A DNA stretch of 64,000 bases, from positions 40,534 through 104,533 of the forward strand of contig NZ_QAOK01000010.1 of assembly GCF_003050865.1 (NCBI RefSeq), read 5' to 3'. Origin of the DNA: Nitrosospira multiformis (GTDB taxonomy: Bacteria; Pseudomonadota; Gammaproteobacteria; Burkholderiales; Nitrosomonadaceae). Shown piece by piece: positions 30,875 through 39,241 of this stretch; the first letter of the stretch is position 1, and every line of letters begins with the position of its first letter. The position numbers and the translations under genes are program-made. The notes under the pieces were generated by a model. It made no database searches and was not told the DNA's origin. It worked only from the letters and a program-made list of their open reading frames with translations.

Positions 30875-31503
30875 GCGGCTTTCCTCTGTGCGTTTTCGGG
30901 GAGTGTCCCAAAAAGGGCGAATTCGGTGATTGCATCGATTTCGATATAACATGCGACCGTCAAAACCCGACCGATTTTGATCGGTGCACCCAACCTCGAA
31001 ACGTTGACGCCAAGCTTGCGTATCAGTCTCTCCACTGCGACGGTGGTAACGGTTACATAGCGCTTTATCTTGTTGTGGCGCGCGAAGAGAAACAGAGTCT
31101 GCATCATTTTTACCGGAATTTCGCTAAAGCCGAAACCGGCGCTCTCATATTTGGGGATCATGACGGCAAAGCGGCTCAATTCCCAGACATCCGGTTGCTG
31201 GGGCGCAGACTGTCCGTGCAGGAGTTGCGGGAAAGTATCCTTCAACATGTAGGGTCCTTGGGTGGGAAGCAATCGCCAGCAGCCGAGCACCTCGTCTTCA
31301 TCCCCCTCGCCTCCCTCACTCCCTTTCGCCAGAACATAGACGGGATCTGCAAGATCGAACTCGTCATGCTCCATCCCGTTATCCGTGGTTACTTCCCAGC
31401 CGAGCCTGTCGTGAAAAACTTCGTGCCTCAGCCGATACATTCCCATTGCGGCCCGTTTATCAAGAGAACCATTGCCATGTTGTGCAAGCATGATCTGTCC
31501 CAT
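30871..31503 (-). CDS. Acyl-homoserine-lactone synthase (LuxI family)
   Basis: Makes N-acyl-homoserine lactones from S-adenosylmethionine and acyl-ACP. The usual invariant LuxI residues are visible: R and F in YRLRHEVFHDRLGW, the W that follows, the acidic pair in HDEFDLAD, R in GCWRLLPT, F in KDTFPQLL, and E and R in VWELSRFAVM. About 210 aa; ATG 31503 is used, and an in-frame ATG at 31491 (MLAQHGNGSL) is possible. A near-consensus lux box lies 60-80 bp upstream, so positive autoregulation is likely. No LuxR gene is adjacent. A receiver-like gene follows with an ATGA overlap. The acyl chain cannot be predicted. Confidence 0.95.
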   Translation of the reverse strand: MGQIMLAQHGNGSLDKRAAMGMYRLRHEVFHDRLGWEVTTDNGMEHDEFDLADPVYVLAKGSEGGEGDEDEVLGCWRLLPTQGPYMLKDTFPQLLHGQSAPQQPDVWELSRFAVMIPKYESAGFGFSEIPVKMMQTLFLFARHNKIKRYVTVTTVAVERLIRKLGVNVSRLGAPIKIGRVLTVACYIEIDAITEFALFGTLPENAQRKAA

Positions 31504-31563
31504 TTTTTCACCCGTCGTTGGTTGATAACGACGCTATGAAACAACGGAACCGGACCCCCGAAT

Positions 31564-31583
31564 AGCTGTAAAATCTTACAGGA
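31564..31583 (-). promoter_or_regulatory. Lux box upstream of the AHL synthase gene
   Basis: AGCTGTAAAATCTTACAGGA contains the perfect dyad CTGTAA-AATC-TTACAG (31566-31581). It matches 14 of the 16 constrained positions of the lux-box consensus RNSTGYAXGATNXTRCASRT. Its near edge is about 60 bp before the synthase ATG, compatible with a box overlapping the -35 region. The likely binder is the LuxR-type protein encoded at 61263-61997; that pairing is inference. Confidence 0.8.
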
Positions 31584-32177
31584 CTGGATGGGACATATCG
31601 GCTGTAATCCTTTCCTGATGCGGGTTTCGGCGGATAGGAGAGGATGCGTGCAAGGCGGGTTTTTTACGGGAAAACGGGCGGGAAATGCAGCATTCTGTCG
31701 AGGTGTCCGTTCGAATCCACCACAACCCGATGGCTCGGCCGCATAATGACGAAATCATAAAACGGAACTTTGCGCGGTCGCAAAGATTGTTCCTCAGCAG
31801 GGAAGCAAGAAAAATGGGTATAGGAGGACGATGGAGGATGGATCTCCCATCTCTCCATCGTCCGAAGACTGGATTAGCTGTTACAGGAGTACTTGGAGAC
31901 TTATGCCGGTGGCACTCACGAACGCTCGGACCGATGGGTACAGCAAGGTCTCTCAGAACCTCGGACCGCACTTCCGCTCACATCCTTGGCACGTTGTGGT
32001 AAACAGGATGAGAGCGGGTGATCTCAGGCTCTGGAGTGAGAATACGGCTGTGCTGGCGAGCCCTTACCAGAAGTAAGGGCTGGCTGAAGGAGTTGTTATA
32101 GAAGCATGTTCAAGCGAAAAGATGTTTTCTCCCCAGCAAGGATGATTTCCTGCAGGGGAGCTGAACCTCTCCTACCA
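31584..32177. other. Gap of about 590 bp, possible transposase relic and a hairpin
   Basis: No intact gene is seen. Around 31905-31950 one frame reads VALTNARTDGYSKV, which resembles the TNARTEG-N motif near the end of ISL3-type transposases, but the flanks do not support it. At 32060-32080 there is a perfect 8-bp hairpin, gcccttac-cagaa-gtaagggc, with no T-run. The stretch separates the synthase operon from the end of the TonB receptor gene. Confidence 0.3.
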
Positions 32178-34442
32178 TCAGTTGAAATTGAACCGGATGG
32201 AACCGAAGGCGCTGAGCGGATTTCCAGGCAAGGCCCCTGCAAATGTCGGATTGGTATAGTAGGTTTTATCCGTAAGGTTCTTTATGTTGACTGCGAGATC
32301 AACTTTTTTGATGCGATAAGATGCAGCCGCGTCAAACACGACATAAGACGGCACCTTGAGAAGATTCAGCGAGTCGGCATAGGAATCTCCTTTATAGGTG
32401 ACCCCGAACCCGAACATCAACCCACGAGCCAGGCCGCTCTGTATCTCGTACGTCGTCCACAGATTGCCCATGGTGGTCGCGACCCCGACGGGCCGAGTTC
32501 CAAAGACACTTCTCGTAATGCCAAGCACAGAGTTGGTGGCAACATTGCCTGCTCGTGTTTCCGGGTCCATCACCACGCCATTACCGATGATGCTCCATCC
32601 GGCAATTGGGCGAAAGCCAAGCGATACCTCCACTCCTCGCGTGCGATCCTTCCCATCTGGAGTCGGGATATTGCCGGAACCGGGCAAGGTGACGAAATAA
32701 TTATTGCGGCTGGATTGAAACAGTGCCACGTTGAGATCGGCCTTTCCGTCGAAAAGCATCATTTTTGCACCCACTTCAACCTGATCCGACGTCTCGGGTG
32801 CTGTGGAGAGCGCCTGCGGCTCGGTGGACAGATTGATGAAGGCGCCAGTGCTGTAACCCGCGTAGAACGCCAGATTCTGGGTGGGCTGATACACGCCGCC
32901 TGTAGAATAGGTGGTCATGGACCTCGTTTGCACGATTTCGCGATATCGGGTGGTTGATACAGGTGCTGTCGGGTTTGCCCTTTGCAAGCCTTTATCGCTG
33001 TATTTCACCAGGTCGTTGCGGATTCCGAGGCGAATCTTGAATTGCTCGGTCAAGTCGATCTGGTCCTGCGCATAAAACGAGACCTGGTCGCTGCTGATAC
33101 GTCGATCGAAAGTAGGCGCACTCCTGACTGCTTCGTTGAGTGACGTTTCCACCATCGGGTTAAAAATGTTTATGTCACGCAAGACGTAGGTCGAGCGAGC
33201 CGCATTGATGTCTACATTCTTGTATTCGAAGCCTCCCAGAAAGGTATGCTTGACAGGCCCTGTGCTCGTTTTCCAAACGAACTCATTTTGCAGGGTGGTG
33301 TAACCGGCATTATCGAACTGCTGGTACGCGGTGCGTCCCGTGCTAAACCCGCTCGAATTACCCTGATTGCCGCCGGCATTGCGCAATAGCTCGAGCGTCC
33401 GCGCATCGTAGACGAACGCGGTGCGCATGCTCAAAGTGTCCGATATGGTCCAGTGGTGCGTCAGGCCAAGCCGGTTGATGGTATGGTCTGTCTTGTTGAA
33501 GCGGCTGTAATAGCGCGTGTCGCGGGATACATTGGCGATATTGGAATTGGCATCAAAGAGTATGCCGAAATTATCGGGCTTGATTTTGAGCTCGCGGTGA
33601 TCATAGTCGACATGGAGCGTCTTGTCGTCCGCCAGTCTCCAGGTGAAGCTGGGGGAAGCCTCCACAATATTGCGCTCCAGGCCGCGGAACCCGTCTGTGT
33701 GCTCCATATCCGCAATGAGACGTCCCGCCACATTCGGCAAGTAAGGGATGGCGCCTGTCACGTCCACATAGCCGTTCCGTGTACCGAAGCTGCCCAGCAT
33801 GGTGCCCGCGGACAGTCCGAAGTTATATCGCGGTTGCTTCGTCACCAAATTGAGACTCCCTCCGGGACCGGCGACTCCGAACAGCGCGGAGCCGGGGCCT
33901 TTCAGTACTTCGATACGCTCGATGTCGTACATGGTGCGGAAATAGTTGTTCTGGAGGTTCCCATCCGGAATATAGTCACGGAAAAAACTGAGCGCCAAGC
34001 CGCGCGACGTAAAGCTGTTGGCAAATCCGTACCCACCGCCCATCAGTGGCTGCACGCTGCTGACATTGCGCATGGCGTCATTCATCTCGATGACACCCTG
34101 CTCCTTAAGAACGGACGCCGGCACGACATTGACTGTCGCAGGGATGTCGCGCAAGGGTGTATCTGTCTTGCTGCCAGTGCGGGCGACATCCTCGATCGTT
34201 CCTGGACGGACCCGCCCGGTAGTCACTTTGATCTCCGGCAGGGTCGCATTTTTTTCCTTCTCTTTCTCTCCGTCTTGAGACGTCACTGCATTTTGGGCTG
34301 TCGCTGCGTCTTGAGGCGTCACTGCATTTTGGACCGTCGCATCCTGAGCCGTTGCGGACAATGGCACGGATGACCATGAACAAAACAGGGTTATAGGGAC
34401 CAAAAAGCGGGATATGGGCTTGACTCTGGATAACTGTTTCAC
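32178..34442 (-). CDS. TonB-dependent siderophore receptor
   Basis: Outer-membrane beta-barrel receptor importing a ferric siderophore. Signal peptide at about residues 1-33 (ending PLSATAQ), a repeat-rich acidic linker, then the plug domain with DIPATVNVVPASVL, the IERIEVLKGPGSALFG signature and GGSLNLVTKQP, and a 22-strand-type barrel ending in LSAFGSIRFNFN with a terminal aromatic. 754 aa is normal for the ferrichrome/pyoverdine class. The N-terminus is too short for a FecA/FpvA signalling extension, so regulation by a sigma/anti-sigma pair is not expected. Last gene of the minus-strand iron block; the substrate is unknown. Confidence 0.95.
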   Translation of the reverse strand: MKQLSRVKPISRFLVPITLFCSWSSVPLSATAQDATVQNAVTPQDAATAQNAVTSQDGEKEKEKNATLPEIKVTTGRVRPGTIEDVARTGSKTDTPLRDIPATVNVVPASVLKEQGVIEMNDAMRNVSSVQPLMGGGYGFANSFTSRGLALSFFRDYIPDGNLQNNYFRTMYDIERIEVLKGPGSALFGVAGPGGSLNLVTKQPRYNFGLSAGTMLGSFGTRNGYVDVTGAIPYLPNVAGRLIADMEHTDGFRGLERNIVEASPSFTWRLADDKTLHVDYDHRELKIKPDNFGILFDANSNIANVSRDTRYYSRFNKTDHTINRLGLTHHWTISDTLSMRTAFVYDARTLELLRNAGGNQGNSSGFSTGRTAYQQFDNAGYTTLQNEFVWKTSTGPVKHTFLGGFEYKNVDINAARSTYVLRDINIFNPMVETSLNEAVRSAPTFDRRISSDQVSFYAQDQIDLTEQFKIRLGIRNDLVKYSDKGLQRANPTAPVSTTRYREIVQTRSMTTYSTGGVYQPTQNLAFYAGYSTGAFINLSTEPQALSTAPETSDQVEVGAKMMLFDGKADLNVALFQSSRNNYFVTLPGSGNIPTPDGKDRTRGVEVSLGFRPIAGWSIIGNGVVMDPETRAGNVATNSVLGITRSVFGTRPVGVATTMGNLWTTYEIQSGLARGLMFGFGVTYKGDSYADSLNLLKVPSYVVFDAAASYRIKKVDLAVNIKNLTDKTYYTNPTFAGALPGNPLSAFGSIRFNFN
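34272..34343 (-). repeat. Two 36-bp tandem repeats in the receptor gene
   Basis: Two adjacent 36-bp units (34272-34307 and 34308-34343) encode variants of QNAVT-QDAAT in the linker just after the receptor signal peptide. They share long blocks such as gtcactgcattttgg. The repeats lie outside the plug and barrel. Confidence 0.8.
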
Positions 34443-34597
34443 TTATAGCCTCTTTTAATTTTTTTACTGCTGGCTGGCTACAAGCACGAAGGCGTTGGCT
34501 GGCTGTGGATTCTTTTTCCCAATGAAATTGGGCGGGAAATTATAATCAATTGGACATTCTTTTATCGCAGGGCAGGGTATTTTTTCAAAAATAACGA

Positions 34598-35374
34598 TCA
34601 TGCCAGCGATAGCGTCGTCAGCATGAGGATCGCAGCGGTCGTCAGGGTCGTACCAATCAACCCCGCTGCCATCAAGCGCGGACCATGCAGGCGACTCCAC
34701 AATAGGGTCCCGGTAATTGCCAGCACCAGCAGGCCGCCTGCCAGCGTATCAGTGAGCAATATCCAGACATTGGACATCCCGCTTCCCTTGTGGAAGTTTG
34801 CCAGGGTCGCCCAGGCATTGGCTTCTTTCCGCTCGATATGCGTCTCGGCATCCCCTTTCCAATATTCGGCGATCACGCTGTGATTGGGCGCAATGAGCGT
34901 AATACGCCAGTTTTCCGGCTGTATGACCTGGCCCCCTCCCCATGGCACCGGCCCCGCCGGTTTTTTCTGTGTGCGCGATTTTGCATCGGGCATTTTGAAT
35001 TTCTCGCGCAGCCATGATTCCAGCGCCTCCGGTGACTCGACGCTGCTGGCCGGGGGAGTGAGTATTTCGCGGATTTCATGCTGCGCCGCGAGGGGAATCT
35101 TCATTTCACTGCGGTGGTTCAGCAGAATCCCGGATACCCCGAATAGCAGGCCAAGCGCCGCGCCCCAGAGTCCCATCCAGGCATGAGTGCGGCGCAGCCA
35201 CACCAGAAAGCGGCCGCGCTTCATCCCCTGTGATAAAAAGAGGTAGCCGCGTGGCTCCGTCACTATGGGACGTGCGCCCTGGCTTGCAACTTGAGACTGC
35301 CCCATGCTCTGCGCAGTTGCTGAAGCTGTAGAAGATTTGGGGGTTGCTTGCACGCCGGGTTGAACAGTGCTCAT
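34598..35374 (-). CDS. PepSY-associated membrane protein
   Basis: About 258 aa with two clear membrane segments: one after WLRRTHAWMGLWGAALGLLFGVSGILLNHR (about residues 65-90) and a C-terminal hairpin (about 205-255: ILLTDTLAGGLLVLAITGTLLW and then AGLIGTTLTTAAILML). The motif RTHAWMGLWGA..GVSGILLNHR is typical of PepSY_TM proteins, which often sit beside TonB receptors and may act as ferric or cupric reductase-like or transport helper proteins. The first 45 residues are low-complexity Ser/Gln/Ala. The start overlaps the DUF4198 stop (ATGA), and the receptor follows 155 bp later. Confidence 0.82.
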   Translation of the reverse strand: MSTVQPGVQATPKSSTASATAQSMGQSQVASQGARPIVTEPRGYLFLSQGMKRGRFLVWLRRTHAWMGLWGAALGLLFGVSGILLNHRSEMKIPLAAQHEIREILTPPASSVESPEALESWLREKFKMPDAKSRTQKKPAGPVPWGGGQVIQPENWRITLIAPNHSVIAEYWKGDAETHIERKEANAWATLANFHKGSGMSNVWILLTDTLAGGLLVLAITGTLLWSRLHGPRLMAAGLIGTTLTTAAILMLTTLSLA

Positions 35375-36033
35375 TTGTACAGGCTGCGTGTGACCTTGTG
35401 GCTCTCGACCGCGTATGCCTTGCCCTCGAACTCGCCGGGTTTGTGCATCTCGTATTTCGCTTCGATCACGTACAGGCCCGGCTCGAGCAACGAGTAGGTC
35501 ACCTCCCCTTTCTCATCCGTCTGCAGATGTTTCTCCCAACCATTGGGTGCGATAACCACGATTTCGGCCTTGGGAACGGGCTTTCCTAAATAGGTGAGGC
35601 GCAACGTGTTGCCGGATTCCTGGATATCGAGCGGCAGGCTGCCCCCACTGCCGAGACGTGTATAGAGAAATCTTCTGTAGGTAGGAGACGGGATCTGCCC
35701 TTGCGGCTCGCGTATGGATTGCTTGAGCGCCTGCACCAGTACGGCGCCGTCCTGAGCCTCCTTACCTGCCGGTATCGCAAAATAATTATTCTCGCGCCTG
35801 ATTTCGACAGGCTTTTCAATGCCTTTCGCGTTTACCACCGTCACCTTCGGTTCGATAATGCTATCGAGCCTGCCCGGCGAAGGCTCACGCAGATTTTCCG
35901 CGTATTCACCGAAATAAAGCCGGATGGCTACAGCTTCTTTCTCAAGCCACAGCGCATGAGCTGCGACATCCAGACTGAGCACGCAGCCGATAATGCCCAT
36001 ACTTGTGGCATGGATAAATTGCACGAGTTTCAT
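35371..36033 (-). CDS. DUF4198-type periplasmic protein
   Basis: 220 aa with a signal peptide (ends near DVAAHA). The mature start HALWLEKEAVAIRLYFGEY is the DUF4198 hallmark. The C-terminal half is an Ig-like/Cna-B stretch (LRLTYLGKPVPKAEIVVIAPNGW, then TDEKGEVTYSLLEPGLYVIEAKYE). DUF4198 proteins are found with TonB receptors and metal (Co/Ni/Fe) uptake genes; their role is not established. It is coupled by ATGA to the PepSY protein and lies 69 bp behind the multicopper oxidase. Confidence 0.85.
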   Translation of the reverse strand: MKLVQFIHATSMGIIGCVLSLDVAAHALWLEKEAVAIRLYFGEYAENLREPSPGRLDSIIEPKVTVVNAKGIEKPVEIRRENNYFAIPAGKEAQDGAVLVQALKQSIREPQGQIPSPTYRRFLYTRLGSGGSLPLDIQESGNTLRLTYLGKPVPKAEIVVIAPNGWEKHLQTDEKGEVTYSLLEPGLYVIEAKYEMHKPGEFEGKAYAVESHKVTRSLYK

Positions 36034-36102
36034 CGAGCTTTTCCTTTTCTATTATTTATCAGGGATTGGAAATGATGAGTTGTTATAAGTATTTATCTTG
36101 CA

Positions 36103-37101
36103 TCATTTTGCCGGTGCCACGTTCCACCGGGTAGACATCCCGGCCATCATGTGATCGTCGACGTGGCAGTGCAGTAGCCAGTTACCGGGCGAACGCGGAA
36201 TCATATCGACCGAGGTCATGCTTGCGGGGAGCACTTCCACCACATCGGTGCGGCGGCCGTGATCGAGTACTGTCTGGGCATGCCAGTGCACGGTGTGGTT
36301 ATCCGTCTCATTGCCGAGTGCCACGACGTGCCAGCGCACACGCTTTCCAATACCTGTATCGTAACCCTTGAGGTTACCAAAGATACGGCCGTTGATCGTA
36401 TGCTTCATTCCGCTTTCTTCCCCGTTCTCCTCATTGAAGATCATGAACAAGGTGGTGAACTCCTGGTCCACATCATTCGGCGACGGATCGCGCCCCGATC
36501 TTGCCATGCCTTGCCGGGTCACAATGATGGTACCGACCAGGCCGAGATTCGCCTCTTCCTCTTCCATTACATGCGAGTGATACAGCCAGACGATCGATGA
36601 AGGATCGGTTGGCCCGGGACCGGAAGCCTCATCCACAACCCAGGTATAAGTGAAGGATTTCCCTGGCGGCACTGCGGCCCCGATACCTGCTCCCGCGCTG
36701 GCGGCATCGGCCCCCTCGCTTTTCTTGTCATAGAATACGCCATGCGGGTGCATGGAAAGCGGCCGGTCGGTCTTGTTCAGAAAATGAACCTTGAGGGTGT
36801 CGCCCACCTCTGCCCGAAGCTGGGGGCCCAGAATTCCCGCCCACTCCGGCTGCACCAACCGCTCCTTGTAGCGCCCATCCTTGTAGCCAAAATAGCGGTA
36901 TTTGGGATATGTCAGCGTTTTGCCCCACACTCCCAATCCATCATCCGGCTTGATCAGATTCTTCCCCGATGGCGCGTAGTTCCAGGTGGCTTTTTCCGCC
37001 GCAACCCAATATTCCCTTTCCGCGGCCACTGCCTGTCCCATACCGAAAAGCGCAAGAAGACCAAGCAGCGCCATAACCCGGCCTGCATTGCAAATATTCA
37101 T
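36103..37101 (-). CDS. Two-domain multicopper oxidase
   Basis: Exported copper oxidase with two cupredoxin domains (about 332 aa). All four copper clusters are visible: MHPHG, LYHSH, HTVHWHAQT and HCHVDDHMMAGM, the last carrying the type 1 Cys, His and Met. The signal peptide ends at QAVAAE. The size and domain count are those of small two-domain (laccase-type) enzymes such as the blue copper oxidase of Nitrosomonas, which form trimers. Next to siderophore uptake, a ferroxidase or cuprous oxidase role is plausible. ATG 37101 is used; the frame is open to 37149 and there is no clear ribosome site. A Fur-like box lies 12-30 bp upstream. Confidence 0.9.
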   Translation of the reverse strand: MNICNAGRVMALLGLLALFGMGQAVAAEREYWVAAEKATWNYAPSGKNLIKPDDGLGVWGKTLTYPKYRYFGYKDGRYKERLVQPEWAGILGPQLRAEVGDTLKVHFLNKTDRPLSMHPHGVFYDKKSEGADAASAGAGIGAAVPPGKSFTYTWVVDEASGPGPTDPSSIVWLYHSHVMEEEEANLGLVGTIIVTRQGMARSGRDPSPNDVDQEFTTLFMIFNEENGEESGMKHTINGRIFGNLKGYDTGIGKRVRWHVVALGNETDNHTVHWHAQTVLDHGRRTDVVEVLPASMTSVDMIPRSPGNWLLHCHVDDHMMAGMSTRWNVAPAK

Positions 37102-37112
37102 GTTTTTATAAT

Positions 37113-37131
37113 ACGAATGATAATCACTGCA
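37113..37131 (-). promoter_or_regulatory. Fur-box-like site upstream of the multicopper oxidase
   Basis: The plus strand reads ACGAATGATAATCACTGCA. Its core ATGATAATCA (37117-37126) is identical to the centre of the 19-bp Fur consensus GATAATGATAATCATTATC; the flanks match poorly. It sits just before the oxidase gene, so iron repression is likely. Confidence 0.6.
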
Positions 37132-37203
37132 AGATATCATAAAAATCACGACCCGACCCCTACTAACCCCTACCGGTTTCTACACCGTCAGGTCTGAGTG
37201 TCC

Positions 37204-38097
37204 TTAAGCGGGTCCCTCTTCGGGAGAAGCTGGCCAACACCTCTTCGATTGATCGAATCTACCCGGTGCGGGGGAGGCACTCAACGCCGCCAGGGTTGCG
37301 ATACCTTTACGAAAAGTGGAAAGACTTGAGCGATCCAACAAGACGCAGGGCTTGCCTGAACGCCGGCAGTAACGCTTGACGGTGAAAAAAGCAGTATGGT
37401 TTACGCAATCCATGGGACACACAACCATGTCAGCATGGTCCAACAATACGGGCAAGTGATGTCCGGGGCCCTGAGGCATGTTCCTGTAGATGACCAGCTT
37501 ACCGCCGGAAGCCTCCACTACACGGCGATATTCCGGGTACAGAGCAGCGCGTCCCCCTACACAGAGAACGCAGCGCCCTCCGATACCGGATCCCTCGCAC
37601 GCGCCGTCTCCTTTTTCACTGGAAGCGGCAGAAGGTGAATGCTCAAAAGAAAACGACGCAGGCGGAGCGCATTCCCTGATCAGTGGAAACCCATCCGTTT
37701 CGGCGACCTCCCGTCCGACACGATTTTCGGGATCGACTCGATCGGATGAGAGTGAAGGAACAAACTTGCTATCTGGCGGCAGCTTGTCGGCAGGTACTGG
37801 TTTCGATCTCTCAATCGCAGGCGACGATCGCCCCAGTCGCGCTACCCGCGTCAGCCTTGCAGGGGTAAAAAAAGGGTTGCTGTCCTGCCCCCTGAAAAAT
37901 TGCCTGATAACCGCGACCAGATTTTTTCCGAGCAACGCCTGCAATATATGCGAAGGCTGTCCACGGCGGAGGGGTAAATTCGGGGAAGGAGAGGAATTAC
38001 CCTGGCCGGAGGCTGCGGGATCGCGGTGCTCCGGTTCAATCAGGGCAGAAGCGGGAACACAGAGATTAGCCAGGGATGTTGCCTTAAGCTGTTGCAC
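37204..38097 (-). CDS. DUF2325 protein with long unstructured N-terminal part
   Basis: 297 aa. Residues from about 178 on form a DUF2325 domain: CVLCVGGRAALYPEYRRVVE, GGKLVIYRN, LLDHADMVVCPMDCVNHTAF and RRSGKPCVLLDRSSLSTF, including the conserved cysteines of VVCPMDCVNH. The first 170 residues are Pro/Ser/Arg-rich, low in structure and not recognised; in other bacteria DUF2325 is often the whole protein or follows a haemerythrin-like part. It lies between bfr and the multicopper oxidase on the same strand, which hints at iron or redox sensing. Function unknown. Confidence 0.75.
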   Translation of the reverse strand: MQQLKATSLANLCVPASALIEPEHRDPAASGQGNSSPSPNLPLRRGQPSHILQALLGKNLVAVIRQFFRGQDSNPFFTPARLTRVARLGRSSPAIERSKPVPADKLPPDSKFVPSLSSDRVDPENRVGREVAETDGFPLIRECAPPASFSFEHSPSAASSEKGDGACEGSGIGGRCVLCVGGRAALYPEYRRVVEASGGKLVIYRNMPQGPGHHLPVLLDHADMVVCPMDCVNHTAFFTVKRYCRRSGKPCVLLDRSSLSTFRKGIATLAALSASPAPGRFDQSKRCWPASPEEGPA

Positions 38098-38199
38098 AGC
38101 CCATACTCCGGACAGGTCAGAAAGCTGGCTTGCCCTGTATGGGCTGGCTGGCTAAAAGTCAAAAAAGGTAAAAAGATTGAACAAACTCGAATAAGGGCC

Positions 38200-38225
38200 G
38201 CCGCTGGAAAAAGCAATCCAGCGGC
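38200..38225. terminator. Perfect hairpin after bfr
   Basis: gccgctgga at 38200-38208 and tccagcggc at 38217-38225 form a perfect 9-bp GC-rich stem with an 8-base loop, 14 bp beyond the bfr stop on the minus strand. No T-run follows, so it may stabilise or attenuate the transcript rather than end it. Confidence 0.5.
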
Positions 38226-38238
38226 ATCATGAACAAAT

Positions 38239-38703
38239 CTACATCTGGCTCTGCAGCCAGTTCTGGATACCCACCTTCTGCATCACATCCAACTGCGTTT
38301 CCAGCCAGTCGATATGCTCTTCAGTATCTTCCAGGATTTCTTTCAGAAGCTCCCGCGAAACGTAATCCTTCGCTGCTTCACACACGGCGATTCCACCAAG
38401 CAGCGTCTCGCGTGAAATCATTTCAAGCCTGAGGTCGCAGTCAACGCATTCCTCCGCTTTCTCACCAATCAAGAGCTTGCCCAGTTCCTGCAGGTTGGGC
38501 AACCCTTCCAGAAACAGGATACGCTTGATGAGCATATCGGCATGCTTCATCTCTTCTATGGATTCCTCATATTCCAGCTTGCCAAGCTTGTCGAAGCCCC
38601 AGTTTTCGTACATGCGGGCATGAAGGAAATACTGATTGATGGCCGTCAATTCATGCTGCAACTGGCGGTTAAGCCACTGGATAATGTCTGCGTTGCTCTT
38701 CAT
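38239..38703 (-). CDS. bfr: Bacterioferritin
   Basis: Haem-containing iron-storage protein forming a 24-mer. 154 aa. The ferroxidase ligands E18 (QHELTAINQYF), E51 and H54 (EEMKHAD), E94 and the late TEEHIDWLE pair are present, with the haem-ligand Met52. LFLEGLPNLQ is also typical. It follows bfd by 40 bp on the same strand, the common bfd-bfr pairing in which Bfd helps release stored iron. Confidence 0.97.
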   Translation of the reverse strand: MKSNADIIQWLNRQLQHELTAINQYFLHARMYENWGFDKLGKLEYEESIEEMKHADMLIKRILFLEGLPNLQELGKLLIGEKAEECVDCDLRLEMISRETLLGGIAVCEAAKDYVSRELLKEILEDTEEHIDWLETQLDVMQKVGIQNWLQSQM

Positions 38704-38743
38704 GTATGCCTCCTCAGGCGAGATCTCGAATTAACGAGTGGGT

Positions 38744-38941
38744 TTATGTGGAATGGTGTTGAACCACGTTTTTCTGCATCAGTGCCTTTTCCAGGACCTC
38801 CTTCGCGTGGCATGCGCATATTCCGCACTGCTCGCTCACACCCAGGCAAGTCTTTAAATCCCGCATCCGGTCGGCACCTCGATGAATGACGGCTTCGCGG
38901 ATTGCGGTATCGGTTACACCTTTGCAGACACAAATATACAT
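38744..38941 (-). CDS. bfd: Bacterioferritin-associated [2Fe-2S] ferredoxin
   Basis: 65 aa. The Fer2_BFD cluster ligands are CVC near residue 4 and C..CGIC in the middle (LGVSEQCGICACHA). It delivers electrons to bacterioferritin to mobilise iron. It lies between hemP and bfr, all minus strand, and probably shares the Fur-controlled promoter upstream of hemP. Confidence 0.94.
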   Translation of the reverse strand: MYICVCKGVTDTAIREAVIHRGADRMRDLKTCLGVSEQCGICACHAKEVLEKALMQKNVVQHHST

Positions 38942-38990
38942 GATGAGCGCCCTAAGTCTACTATTCCCTGCTATTCGTCCAGTATTTCTG

Positions 38991-39176
38991 CTATTTGGTT
39001 AAAATGAGCTTACCGTTACGGGTACGCCGCAAGCGGTATTGCTCGCCCTGATGCTGAATAAACACCTCATCACCGTGTGAAAACAGCGCATCGCTGTAGA
39101 TGCGTCGAGTCCGATCCAGCATGGCGAACTTCTGTTTATCCGCGTTGGTTTCCGGAACTGTGAGTAACTTATCCAT
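38991..39176 (-). CDS. hemP: Hemin uptake protein HemP
   Basis: 61 aa, with the conserved C-terminal part (YSDALFSHGDEVFIQHQGEQ, then YRLRRTRNGKLILTK). HemP/HmuP proteins are small regulators needed for haem-receptor expression in some Betaproteobacteria. The ATG at 39176 was chosen on family length; the frame is open to 39317. It leads the minus-strand iron block, behind a good sigma-70 promoter and a Fur box. Confidence 0.93.
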   Translation of the reverse strand: MDKLLTVPETNADKQKFAMLDRTRRIYSDALFSHGDEVFIQHQGEQYRLRRTRNGKLILTK

Positions 39177-39199
39177 GGCGCCGTTTCCGCAGTTATTAA

Positions 39200-39241
39200 T
39201 GAGAATGATTCGTATTATAGGCGACTTTGGGTGAAATGCAA
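39200..39241 (-). promoter_or_regulatory. hemP promoter with overlapping Fur box
   Basis: On the minus strand a -35 TTGCAT (39236-39241) is separated by 16 bp from a perfect -10 TATAAT (39214-39219). The adjoining Fur-type dyad reads TGAGAATGATTCGTA on the plus strand (39200-39214; 7-1-7 arms with five of seven pairs). Fur bound here would block the start region, giving iron repression of hemP-bfd-bfr. Confidence 0.72.

Noticed and set aside
34540..34560. aaattataatcaattgg as a Fur box for the TonB receptor
   Set aside because: Only about 12 of 19 consensus positions match and the right half is poor.
34464..34700. 78-codon minus-strand frame after the PepSY gene
   Set aside because: It overlaps the end of the PepSY protein gene in another frame, has no ribosome site and no recognisable motif.
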